The notes beneath the pieces are model-generated. The model was given only the letters and a program-made list of their open reading frames with translations. It was not told where the DNA came from and did not search any database. Below are positions 28,810-35,212 of a stretch of 35,212 bases of DNA, piece by piece. This stretch comes from UM-FILTER-38-24 sp041663205 (GTDB lineage Bacteria; Patescibacteriota; Gracilibacteria; UBA1369; LOWO2-01-FULL-3). The stretch's first letter is position 1; each line of letters opens with the position of its first letter. The stretch spans positions 1 through 35,212 of the forward strand of contig JBAZQZ010000010.1 in the NCBI GenBank assembly GCA_041663205.1, written 5' to 3'. A program made the translations under genes and the position numbers.

Positions 28810-29666
28810 AACGACAAATTCTTTCTGTAGATTTCTTCAGCGGTTTCTTCTCTGTCCGCAATTAAGTTCTTTGGGTTTTTGATCGGTTCCAGGAGTTTGG
28901 TTTTTATTTCTTTCGTTTTTTCCATGTCGCCGAGGATCTTTGCGAATTTCCAGCACATGTCGAAGATCGCGCGTTGGCTGTTTGCGATTTGTTGGCTTTC
29001 TATAATCATTCCGATGAGTTCATCTTTGAAAGAAATAATTGCGATTTTGTCGTCGTAGATGTTTATTTCGTTTGTGAAATCGAATTGAGACGGGTCTATG
29101 ACACGCATTTCGCGGAAGTATTTTTGGTCTAGTTCATGCACTTTTTTGCCGTGTTCGTCATTTTGGCAAATGCCTCTCAAGAAGATTTTTTTCTTGGCTC
29201 TTTTTTCGATGTATTCCGTGTCGTATTTCGGCCATGCGTTCCTGATTTCTTCGGAATTCGAGTAGTTTAAAATTTCGGTTTTGCTTGTAAGCGTGTCTGC
29301 GTAAATGGCTTTTATGCCCTCGATTCCTTCGAAATATCGTACTCGCGGATGCGCTGTTTCGCCGGTCAGTCTTTTTAGTTTCGGGAGCGCGAGGCGAAGA
29401 GAATTTGTGTGTTTTTCGAATTCTTCAAGAAGCGTTTCAGGCTTTGTGGAGGTGAAGTATTTGGTTTGTTTTTTTGTGAAATGGCTGATTAATCCGCGCT
29501 GTTTCAGTTTTTCCAAAATGTCGTAAGTCGTGACTCTGTTTATGCCGGCTTTTTGCGCGATTTGTGAAACAGGGGATGTGCCGACTTCTGTTGCGGCGAG
29601 GTAAACTTTTGATTCTTTATCGGTGAGGCCGAGGCTGATAAGGATTTGGATAAGCTCTTTTTCCAT
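28803..29666 (-). CDS. TrmB-family transcriptional regulator
   Basis: The 287-residue protein has an N-terminal winged helix-turn-helix of TrmB type (about 1-75: LISLGLTDKESKVYLAATEVGTSPVS, then GINRVTTYDILEKLKQRGLI), followed by a sensor-like region (about 105-260) with the YFEGIEGIKAIYADTL segment of the family. TrmB regulators are mostly archaeal and respond to sugars; in CPR bacteria the ligand is unknown. The target is not clear from context, since neighbours are gatA (convergent) and holA (same strand, downstream end 129 bp away). Self-regulation is possible, but no operator is obvious. Confidence 0.85.
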   Translation of the reverse strand: MEKELIQILISLGLTDKESKVYLAATEVGTSPVSQIAQKAGINRVTTYDILEKLKQRGLISHFTKKQTKYFTSTKPETLLEEFEKHTNSLRLALPKLKRLTGETAHPRVRYFEGIEGIKAIYADTLTSKTEILNYSNSEEIRNAWPKYDTEYIEKRAKKKIFLRGICQNDEHGKKVHELDQKYFREMRVIDPSQFDFTNEINIYDDKIAIISFKDELIGMIIESQQIANSQRAIFDMCWKFAKILGDMEKTKEIKTKLLEPIKNPKNLIADREETAEEIYRKNLSLF

Positions 29667-29756
29667 GAGGGTTTTGTTTATAGAATGACAATGTTTAGAA
29701 TAGTGTAAATGTGTTTGATTGTTGTGGTTTTTATCGCTAAGAGAACAGTCTTGTTG

Positions 29757-29782
29757 TAAAAACCTCCGACGAATTTACGGAG
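29757..29782 (-). terminator. Intrinsic terminator of holA
   Basis: Read on the minus strand, CTCCG, a 9-nt loop and CGGAG (29782-29764) are followed by G and five T residues (29762-29758). It lies 13 bp after the holA stop. Confidence 0.65.
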
Positions 29783-29795
29783 TAGATTTTAACAA

Positions 29796-30866
29796 TTAGT
29801 TTTTCTTACAGCAATCGATTATGAATTTTTCTATTGCGAGTTTGTGATGACTGTTGTCTTGAGACGAAGTTTTGATTTGTCCCGTTTTGAAGTCTGTGTC
29901 TATTTTAAGCAGTTTTTTGTAAATTTCGATAAGACTTTTTTCCGTGAAATTTTTTGATTGTGATGTCATTTTTGTGACTACGAAGGGACGCAGGTCCAAT
30001 TTTTTTATTATGCTTTGGTATGGTTCTTTTTTTTGAAGCATGTCGAAAACCTGGATTAATAATCTGAAATGTCTGACAATCATGAAGAATATTTTTGTCA
30101 TGTCTCCGTCCGATTCTTCCAGAATTTGCAGAGTGGTTATTGCTTCTTTTTGTCTTTTCTCCGCGATAAAATCCGTGAGGTGAAAAATCGATGCGGATAG
30201 AGTGGGGGACACGAGGTTTTCGATCATTTCTTTCGTGATTTCCTCGCCGTTTGCGAAGGTTTTGAGTTTTTCGTATTCGCTTGAAAGAGCCCAAAGATTG
30301 CCGGAAACTTGATCCGCCAATGTTCTTGCTGAAACGACGGATATTTTGACTGGGATGTGGGAGGGGGAGGTGGGAGTGGCGGAGGCGGTGGGTGGGTTTT
30401 TGGGGGGAGCATTGTCTTTTTTTGCCTTTGCAAGAATCCATTGTGCGCTTTCTTGAGGGGAGAGCGGAGCGAACTCTTCCGCTGTTCCCATTTGTATAAT
30501 TTTTTTGTACAGAGAGGAGGTTTTTGTGATTCCTGTGTTTTCGTAGAAAAATAATACGCAAAAATCGGGTGTTTTAGCTATGATTTTTGCCATTTGCTTT
30601 TGATCTTCGGCGTTTGTTTCTTCAAAGAAATCTTTGATGATGATGAGTTTTTTTTCCGATAAGAAGGGGAGTGACTGAAGGTCCGTTTCGAAGTTTTTGA
30701 TTTCGATTTTTCCGCCGTCCAAAATTTCGACACTGCTGTCTTCCCCGTATTTTTTTATGAATCCGTTTTGCAGTGCTTTTAGTCTTTGGTTTGAGGAAAA
30801 ATTGTCTTCTCCGAAGAAAAGGAAAATGTTGGTTTGGGCCGGTTGTTCGACTGTTGTTTCGTTCAT
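29796..30866 (-). CDS. holA: DNA polymerase III delta subunit (clamp loader)
   Basis: HolA opens the sliding clamp for loading. The 356-residue protein has the family N-terminus (IFLFFGEDNFSSNQRLKAL), the central LPFLSEKKLIIIKDF segment, and the C-terminal collar region (ESDGDMTKIFFMIVRHFRLLIQ). A low-complexity Pro/Ala/Thr/Ser insert lies at about 151-173, between two alpha-helical parts. The frame is open to 31013, but the -10 box at 30904-30909 and the lack of homology in the extension support the ATG at 30866. It has its own terminator. Confidence 0.9.
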   Translation of the reverse strand: MNETTVEQPAQTNIFLFFGEDNFSSNQRLKALQNGFIKKYGEDSSVEILDGGKIEIKNFETDLQSLPFLSEKKLIIIKDFFEETNAEDQKQMAKIIAKTPDFCVLFFYENTGITKTSSLYKKIIQMGTAEEFAPLSPQESAQWILAKAKKDNAPPKNPPTASATPTSPSHIPVKISVVSARTLADQVSGNLWALSSEYEKLKTFANGEEITKEMIENLVSPTLSASIFHLTDFIAEKRQKEAITTLQILEESDGDMTKIFFMIVRHFRLLIQVFDMLQKKEPYQSIIKKLDLRPFVVTKMTSQSKNFTEKSLIEIYKKLLKIDTDFKTGQIKTSSQDNSHHKLAIEKFIIDCCKKN

Positions 30867-30903
30867 GCTTGCTTTGTTTTGGATTACTTGGTCCGGGAGG
30901 GCA

Positions 30904-30909
30904 TTATAA
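30904..30909 (-). promoter_or_regulatory. -10 box of the holA promoter
   Basis: TATAAT on the minus strand (30909-30904) lies about 38 bases upstream of the holA ATG. The -35 region is not a good match. Confidence 0.4.
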
Positions 30910-31004
30910 TCCAGATTGTTGTTTTTTGGGAAACAGTTTTTTGGGAAGCGCAAAAAAATCTTCTCCGGGAAAAATGCGATTCGTGCTAGGGGGGCTAAGT
31001 GACT

Positions 31005-31092
31005 GGTTGACATATCCGAGGATAGATTTGTCGCTTAACGTCACCGTTAACGGGGATTTTTGCTTGTTTTTGGCGTGCATATGCCAGGAGTG
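31005..31092 (+). repeat. Structured intergenic repeat, copy 4 (diverged)
   Basis: It aligns without gaps to copy 3 at an offset of 23529 bases. The 5' third keeps little beyond TTGAC. The hairpin TTAACG-TCAC-CGTTAA (31035-31050), the T-rich part TTTTTGCTTGTTTTTGGC and TATGCCAGGAGTG are conserved. The stem is preserved although its loop differs from copies 1 and 3. Unlike the other copies, it does not follow a plus-strand gene. Confidence 0.7.
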
Positions 31093-31172
31093 CTAGTTGT
31101 TGAGCTAGAAATGTGTTCGCGGGTGTCGATGAATTATGATCGTGTTCGCATGTATGTCAAAAATGAGATATT

Positions 31173-31197
31173 AAAAAAAGCCTCTTTTTGCGGAGGC
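31173..31197 (-). terminator. Intrinsic terminator of the minus-strand repeat-protein genes
   Basis: On the minus strand, GCCTC, an 8-nt loop and GAGGC (31197-31180) are followed by seven T residues (31179-31173). It lies about 85 bp after the stop at 31282. A T5 run on the plus side may make it bidirectional. Confidence 0.75.
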
Positions 31198-31281
31198 CGT
31201 TTTTGTTGTTGTGTTTTGAAAAGAGTTCCCTGGGGTGTTATTTGCGCTTGGCGACTCTGTAAGATCTGTAATTATGGATAC

Positions 31282-31638
31282 CTACTTGTTTGCCGGTCCG
31301 TATGGGTCTTCTTTGTCCAGTGTAGGGTTTGCGGGTCTTGGCGGGAGTTCTGTTATTTTGTTTGCCGGTCCGTATGGGTTTGTTGGGTCTATTTTAGGTT
31401 TTGCCGGTCCGTATGGGTTTGTTGGGTCTATTTTAGGTTTTGCCGATCCGTATGGGTCTTTTGTGTCTATTTTAGGTTTTGCGGGTTCGCTTGGTTTTCT
31501 TGTTAATAAGCTGATCGCCATCTCGTCAGCGAAGGCTTTGAAGGCGTCGCTTCTTACTCTTTCTTTTGAGTTCATGTGGTCTACAGGAGGGGTTGTTTTA
31601 TTCTTAGTGGCCTCAAGTCTTGGTTCTTTTTCTGACAT
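31282..31638 (-). CDS. Unknown small repeat protein C (paralogue of the upstream gene)
   Basis: This 118-residue protein has no known family, signal peptide or membrane helix. The N-terminal ~50 residues (MSEKEPRLEATKNKTTP..., DEMAISLLTRKP) resemble the start of the neighbouring gene at 31669-32364. The rest is built from 13-residue units AKPKIDPTNPYGP (39 bp, 31361-31477) and degenerate relatives rich in Pro, Tyr and Gly. The ATG and a 19-base leader are identical in both genes. It lies 30 bp after the upstream gene, so they form an operon with the terminator at 31173-31197. It is likely an intrinsically disordered, length-variable protein; function unknown. Confidence 0.65.
   Translation of the reverse strand: MSEKEPRLEATKNKTTPPVDHMNSKERVRSDAFKAFADEMAISLLTRKPSEPAKPKIDTKDPYGSAKPKIDPTNPYGPAKPKIDPTNPYGPANKITELPPRPANPTLDKEDPYGPANK
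31361..31477 (-). repeat. 39-bp in-frame tandem repeat in protein C
   Basis: Three units (31361-31399, 31400-31438, 31439-31477) encode AKPKIDPTNPYGP and a close variant. The first two are nearly identical. Confidence 0.9.
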
Positions 31639-31668
31639 TTTTGTTTTTGTTAGGGTTTGGGAGAGAGG

Positions 31669-32364
31669 CTATTTAGTAAGTTTTCCGGTTTCTTTGTCGA
31701 ATTGACCTTTTTCTATTGTTCCGTCAGTTAAGGTGCGGGTGCCTCTCATAAGTTTTCCGTTAAAGTAGAAAATCCCTTTTTCTTTTGTTCCGTCGGCGTA
31801 GATGCGTAGGCCCTGTTCAAGTTCTCCGAATTTGTCGAAGTGTCCGCCCTCTTTTGTTCCGTCAGTTAAGTCGCGTCGGCCTTCTCTGAGTTTTCCGGTT
31901 TTTGAATCGAATTTACCCTCTTCTATTGTTCCGTCCGCTAAGGTGCGTTGGTCTTCTATAAGTGTTCCTGCCTCCGGCACAACTATCTCTGTTCCCGCCC
32001 ATTTGGATATGCCGTCTGTTGTTATTTCTTCTGCTGAGGGATATGTGTCTTGTACGAGTTTTTTCACGGTGGGGGTCTTTTCTCCCGGACGTAAGTCTGC
32101 GGAGTTATAGGTTAGGATTTCCGGTGCTTCGGCGTGTGTCTTTTTTATCGGACGTAAGTCTGCAGAGTTATAGGTTAGGATTTCCGGTGCTTCGTTCGGT
32201 TTGGGTTTTCTTTTTAAGGTGACCGCTATCCCGTCAGTGAAGTTGAGTCGTTTTTCTACGAGGTCGCCTTTTTTGTCGTAGAGGCCTTCCACTGAGTTCA
32301 TTGGTGGTATCTTGGGTGTGGTTTTTTCCTTAGGGGCCGCGATTTTTGGTTCTTTTTCCGACAT
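31669..32364 (-). CDS. Unknown repeat protein D with MORN-like repeats
   Basis: This 231-residue protein has no signal peptide or membrane helix. Its first ~55 residues match protein C (MSEKEP, KTTP, MNS, then DGIAVTLKRKP). Next comes a tandem pair of EAPEILTYNSADLRP units spaced 21 residues apart (DNA 32086-32194), a short spacer, and about four MORN-like repeats over the last ~100 residues (pattern L-x-DGT-x-E-x-G-x-F-D-x-x-G-x-L-x-x-G). MORN-type repeats form beta-hairpin stacks that mediate binding to membranes or proteins. The protein may be a binding or scaffold factor; the partner is unknown. It shares its leader with protein C and probably its promoter (TACTAT near 32391 on the minus strand). 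Confidence 0.7.
   Translation of the reverse strand: MSEKEPKIAAPKEKTTPKIPPMNSVEGLYDKKGDLVEKRLNFTDGIAVTLKRKPKPNEAPEILTYNSADLRPIKKTHAEAPEILTYNSADLRPGEKTPTVKKLVQDTYPSAEEITTDGISKWAGTEIVVPEAGTLIEDQRTLADGTIEEGKFDSKTGKLREGRRDLTDGTKEGGHFDKFGELEQGLRIYADGTKEKGIFYFNGKLMRGTRTLTDGTIEKGQFDKETGKLTK
32086..32194 (-). repeat. 63-bp in-frame duplication in protein D
   Basis: Two copies, at 32086-32131 and 32149-32194, are separated by 63 bp start to start. They differ at very few bases and encode EAPEILTYNSADLRP. Confidence 0.9.
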
Positions 32365-32414
32365 TTTTGTTTTTGTTAGGGTTCATTTATTTAATAGTAG
32401 GTGATGTTGGTTTC

Positions 32415-35212
32415 TCATCCAGGAATCAACGATTGGGTGACGTTTAGAAGGTCGCTTAGGCCCGGTGGGGTGTTGAGCAGGATTCGCTCGTCGTAACGGA
32501 TTGTGACGGCACCTTCGTCTTTTGCGGGATCGCCGGCGCCGGTACGTGTTGCGAAAAGTTCGGATACGTTTCCGATAAGGCTTCCGTTGATGACGAGCAT
32601 TTTGTCGGTTGTGATGGGATTGTTTCTGTCGAAGTTTTTCGCGACGTTTGTGATTTTGCCGTCGTTGCCTTTGTTGTCCGTGTCGATTGCCATTATGATT
32701 GCGTCGATTCTTGAAACCCTATTGTCGATGACGATGTTTCCATCGATGACGATGAATGCGGCGGACGGGATTTTTTTCGGATTTATGTAGTCTGTTGCTC
32801 CGTATTCTACATTAGATGAAATTGTAAGTGTTCCGCCTTTGATAATGTATGTTTGACCGGCGGGGACTGTGTCTTTGCCTTCTACCGTGAAGATTCCGTC
32901 GATTGTGCCGATTGTCAAATCGCCGTTTTTGACGAAGACTCCGCTTTTTGCGTTGTCCATTTTCGATAATTGTGTGATGTCGTTAATTTCGGGGAGTGTC
33001 AGGTTTTCACCGAATCTTGAAATTCTTTCGACGTTGGCTTTGATTGATTCATTTATGTATGTTTCTTTCCAAGTTTCCGCGACGTCTGCGCGCATTTCAC
33101 AAATCGTACTTGAGAAATTGTTTAGAATGTCGTTGTATCCTTCGATTGATTGTGCGCCTTTTGTGTTGCTGTAGCGGCAAATGTCGTGGGAAGGAACATC
33201 GAGGAATTCTGTTTCGTCGGTTGGGAGGTCTCCCGTACCTGTTCTTGTAATTTTATTTATTGTGACTTTTTCAGGCTGGATTACTACTCCCGGGGTGCTT
33301 TTCACTTCGGAACAACGTGATACGTCGATTCCCGTGTCGAGTACGTCGTGGAAGAATACGTCGCCGGCTTGTCTCGTAAGAACGTAAGGACAAATTACAA
33401 TGACTTTTGCCGAGGCTGAGCCTTTTTCGATTTCTTTGTCAGGCATGGTGGCGTCGAATTTTGCGGTGTTTTTGAATTGTTCTCCGCAACCGTCGGCGGC
33501 GGTTAATTTTTTACAATATTCAGAAGTGATTTTTGTGTTGTTTTTCATCTGAACTTTGATTTCGATGACTGTGTTTTCATCCAGATTTTTGAATTGTATA
33601 TTTTCGCCGGCTTTGAAGTTTGCCACTGTTTGCGCGAAATCTCTGTTGGCGATACAGACTTTGTTTGCGGATGTTCCCGCTCTTTGTGTGCCTTTTTCAC
33701 AGTTGTGTTTGTCTTGTAGGGCGGTTCGGGCGAAATCGCTGTCCTTGAATTTTGAGTCTTCGGCTTCAAGGACATACCTGCCGTCTCTCAGGATTGTGTA
33801 TTTGTCTCCTCCTTCCGTGACATTGATTATCATTCCGAGGTAAGACAAATTTCCGTCTTTGTCTCCGAGGATTTGACCGTTGTGCATCGCGCTTTCCCGG
33901 ATGTCGACTTCTTGCGCGGAATTTGCCGCGAATTGGATGCGATATGTGACATCTTTCTTGGTTGAGGAGCCGATGTTTAGTAAATCTTTTGTTGTCGGAG
34001 TTGTGCCTGTGACGTAAACCGATTTTGTCATTTCAGGGGCTTTCTCTGTTTTTGCTTTGATTGTGTCGGAACATCTTTCGACTTCTTTTCCGGTTTTATT
34101 ATCCAGTGCGTAGACTTTGACAGTTGTGTTGTTTTCGGCGTCTGAAAGCGTGTTTTTTAGCGAGCCTTTTTCTGTTTCTTTTGCTTCTTCATTGCTCCAT
34201 TCTCCGTCGCCTTTTACAACTTCCCAAACGTATGTAAGATTTTTTTCTTCATTTCTCGGGGTTGTCGTGACGTCGATTTCGAATAATTCTTTTTTTCCGG
34301 TTGGGTCCCACGGGCGATTTGGTGTCTCGATGTTTAGGGATTCGCAGACCGGTTCTGTCGGTGTCGGAGGTGCTGTGTATGTCAGCGGGAATGTCTTGGT
34401 ACAGGACGCGGTTGACGAGAAGTTTTCTGCGTTTACCGTCAATGCGTTTGTGATTGATTTTATCGTGTCGCTGTATGTGACGAAGTAGAGGATTTCTGTC
34501 GAATTGTTTGGTAATGTTTTTGAAGAGACTATTTCGAATTTCAGTTCTCTAAGCTTTGCTTTTGTGAGATTGTTTGCGGATTTGAGGTTGTTTAGTAATG
34601 TTTGTTGCATAATTTTATAGAACCCAGTATTTAATTCTACGATTGTTCCGGCTTCTTCGTTTACCGAGAAAACGTTGTTGTTTGTAGAAGTTTTCGAGTA
34701 CTGTGTTTTTGCGTTGACCGTGTAGATTTCGTTTGGAACAAGCGATGTTTCTTGTTTTGTTCCGGAATATTTTTTTAAGTCAACGTTTGTTTCGGTACAA
34801 GTTAACGGGCCTTGAATTGATAACTCGGCTTTACATTTTTCCGGGGTGTAGAGAATGTCTGTTTTGTCTAGAGTTACCGTGATTTTCCCGTCTTTGTCCG
34901 CTCCGAAGAAGATTAGAGGCAATTTTTCGATTGTGGTTCTGAGTGATCCGGATGTGTTTTCTTTTTTTCCATTGTCTGTCATTGTTCCGCCGGTGTTCCA
35001 GTTTACGTCTAATTTTGTGCTTGGAGGAAGCGGGGCGTTTTGATTGTCTTTTGTTTCAAGTGAAAGGGAGAGTTTTTTGTTTTTTTCGGTGATTAGTGCG
35101 GGTGAATTCGGAGAGAATTTCTCCTTTGTGTCTTTATTTACAAGTGCAATAGATTCACAAAGTTTTTCACAAGGGGCGATGACGGCCAAACATTCTTTTT
35201 CGTTGTATGTTT
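32415..35212 (-). CDS. Giant surface protein with repeated beta domains, 5' end cut by window
   Basis: The frame is open through the window edge, so the N-terminus is missing; 932 codons are visible. The TTG at 35189 is only an internal codon, since the frame continues upstream. The visible part is beta-rich with many Thr, Asn and Lys residues and regular cysteines: Ig/PKD-like segments (around LTYVWEVVKGDGEW), a DUF11-like segment (around STKKDVTYRIQFAANSAQ), and a C-terminal region with the short alternating strands of a beta-solenoid (FVKNGDLTIGTIDGIFTVEG; AAFIVIDGNIVIDN). The C-terminus has no sorting signal or membrane helix. It is most likely a secreted or cell-surface adhesin-like or S-layer-like protein. 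Confidence 0.7.
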   Translation of the reverse strand, partial: TYNEKECLAVIAPCEKLCESIALVNKDTKEKFSPNSPALITEKNKKLSLSLETKDNQNAPLPPSTKLDVNWNTGGTMTDNGKKENTSGSLRTTIEKLPLIFFGADKDGKITVTLDKTDILYTPEKCKAELSIQGPLTCTETNVDLKKYSGTKQETSLVPNEIYTVNAKTQYSKTSTNNNVFSVNEEAGTIVELNTGFYKIMQQTLLNNLKSANNLTKAKLRELKFEIVSSKTLPNNSTEILYFVTYSDTIKSITNALTVNAENFSSTASCTKTFPLTYTAPPTPTEPVCESLNIETPNRPWDPTGKKELFEIDVTTTPRNEEKNLTYVWEVVKGDGEWSNEEAKETEKGSLKNTLSDAENNTTVKVYALDNKTGKEVERCSDTIKAKTEKAPEMTKSVYVTGTTPTTKDLLNIGSSTKKDVTYRIQFAANSAQEVDIRESAMHNGQILGDKDGNLSYLGMIINVTEGGDKYTILRDGRYVLEAEDSKFKDSDFARTALQDKHNCEKGTQRAGTSANKVCIANRDFAQTVANFKAGENIQFKNLDENTVIEIKVQMKNNTKITSEYCKKLTAADGCGEQFKNTAKFDATMPDKEIEKGSASAKVIVICPYVLTRQAGDVFFHDVLDTGIDVSRCSEVKSTPGVVIQPEKVTINKITRTGTGDLPTDETEFLDVPSHDICRYSNTKGAQSIEGYNDILNNFSSTICEMRADVAETWKETYINESIKANVERISRFGENLTLPEINDITQLSKMDNAKSGVFVKNGDLTIGTIDGIFTVEGKDTVPAGQTYIIKGGTLTISSNVEYGATDYINPKKIPSAAFIVIDGNIVIDNRVSRIDAIIMAIDTDNKGNDGKITNVAKNFDRNNPITTDKMLVINGSLIGNVSELFATRTGAGDPAKDEGAVTIRYDERILLNTPPGLSDLLNVTQSLIPG

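Larger units (their letters stand above)
30867..31281. other. Intergenic region between holA and the repeat-protein pair
   Basis: This gap of 415 bp holds the holA promoter, the fourth copy of the structured repeat (31005-31092) and the terminator of the minus-strand unit (31173-31197). Plus-strand open frames here and in the next gene are shadows. Nothing else is recognised. Confidence 0.5.

Noticed and set aside
31060..31705. Plus-strand open frames across the C gene
   Set aside because: They are mirror images of the 39-bp repeats on the coding minus strand, with Cys/Phe/Val-rich products and no initiation context.
1..35212. Recoded UGA (genetic code 25)
   Set aside because: TGA ends several genes at positions consistent with their architecture, and conserved glycines in the housekeeping genes use GGN codons.

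Overview
The window looks like chromosomal DNA of a low- to mid-GC bacterium of the Candidate Phyla Radiation (Patescibacteria), perhaps Peregrinibacteria or a relative. That placement is inference. It rests on compact gene order, many surface or secreted proteins with no clear family, almost no Shine-Dalgarno sequences, a RibL-like nucleotidyltransferase and a TrmB-like regulator. TGA is an ordinary stop here (groEL and the genes ending at 4365 and 5166 end in TGA), which argues against the UGA-glycine code of Absconditabacteria and Gracilibacteria. I see no tRNA, rRNA, CRISPR array, transposase or phage gene.

Layout. 1-1278: an SLH surface protein facing a small secreted protein, with a strong terminator lying inside the latter. 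1279-3182: a long leader and rny (RNase Y). 3183-5166: two unknown proteins that share a duplicated upstream cassette (a 98-bp structured repeat, a G8 tract and a promoter). 5167-7357: groES-groEL under a CIRCE operator, with a 143-nt palindrome between the two genes. 7358-7775: spacer with a third copy of the 98-bp repeat. 7776-12936: a long Ala/Glu/Lys-repeat secreted protein, a tail-anchored protein, then pyrH, frr and rseP. 13237-14676: dnaA, followed by a 122-bp palindrome that includes its stop codon. 14872-17495: a FecR-like membrane protein convergent with mltG and ybaB. 17608-24694: rplY (L25/CTC), a lipoprotein, a Yip1-like membrane protein, two unknown proteins and a long RelA/SpoT homologue. 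24680-26962 (minus): recO, ftsX, a RibL-like gene and a small membrane protein. 27039-28779: gatC-gatA. 28803-30866 (minus): a TrmB-like regulator and holA. 30867-31281: spacer with the fourth repeat copy and a terminator. 31282-32364 (minus): two paralogous repeat proteins, one with MORN-like repeats. 32415-35212 (minus): a giant surface protein cut by the window edge.

Housekeeping functions cover RNA decay (rny), protein folding (groESL), nucleotide supply (pyrH), translation (frr, rplY, gatCA), replication (dnaA, holA), repair (recO), stringent response (relA-like), and envelope maintenance (rseP, mltG, ftsX). Between them lie lineage-specific surface or unknown genes built from short in-frame tandem repeats. 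The most unusual signals are non-coding: the 98-bp element in four ungapped copies, two long palindromes beside groEL and dnaA, and a duplication that carried a 31-nt scrap of rny with it. Notable protein-level oddities are a recO with no canonical start codon, an RseP with three PDZ-like domains, and a RelA/SpoT homologue with a ruined hydrolase site but a SpoT-type synthetase signature.
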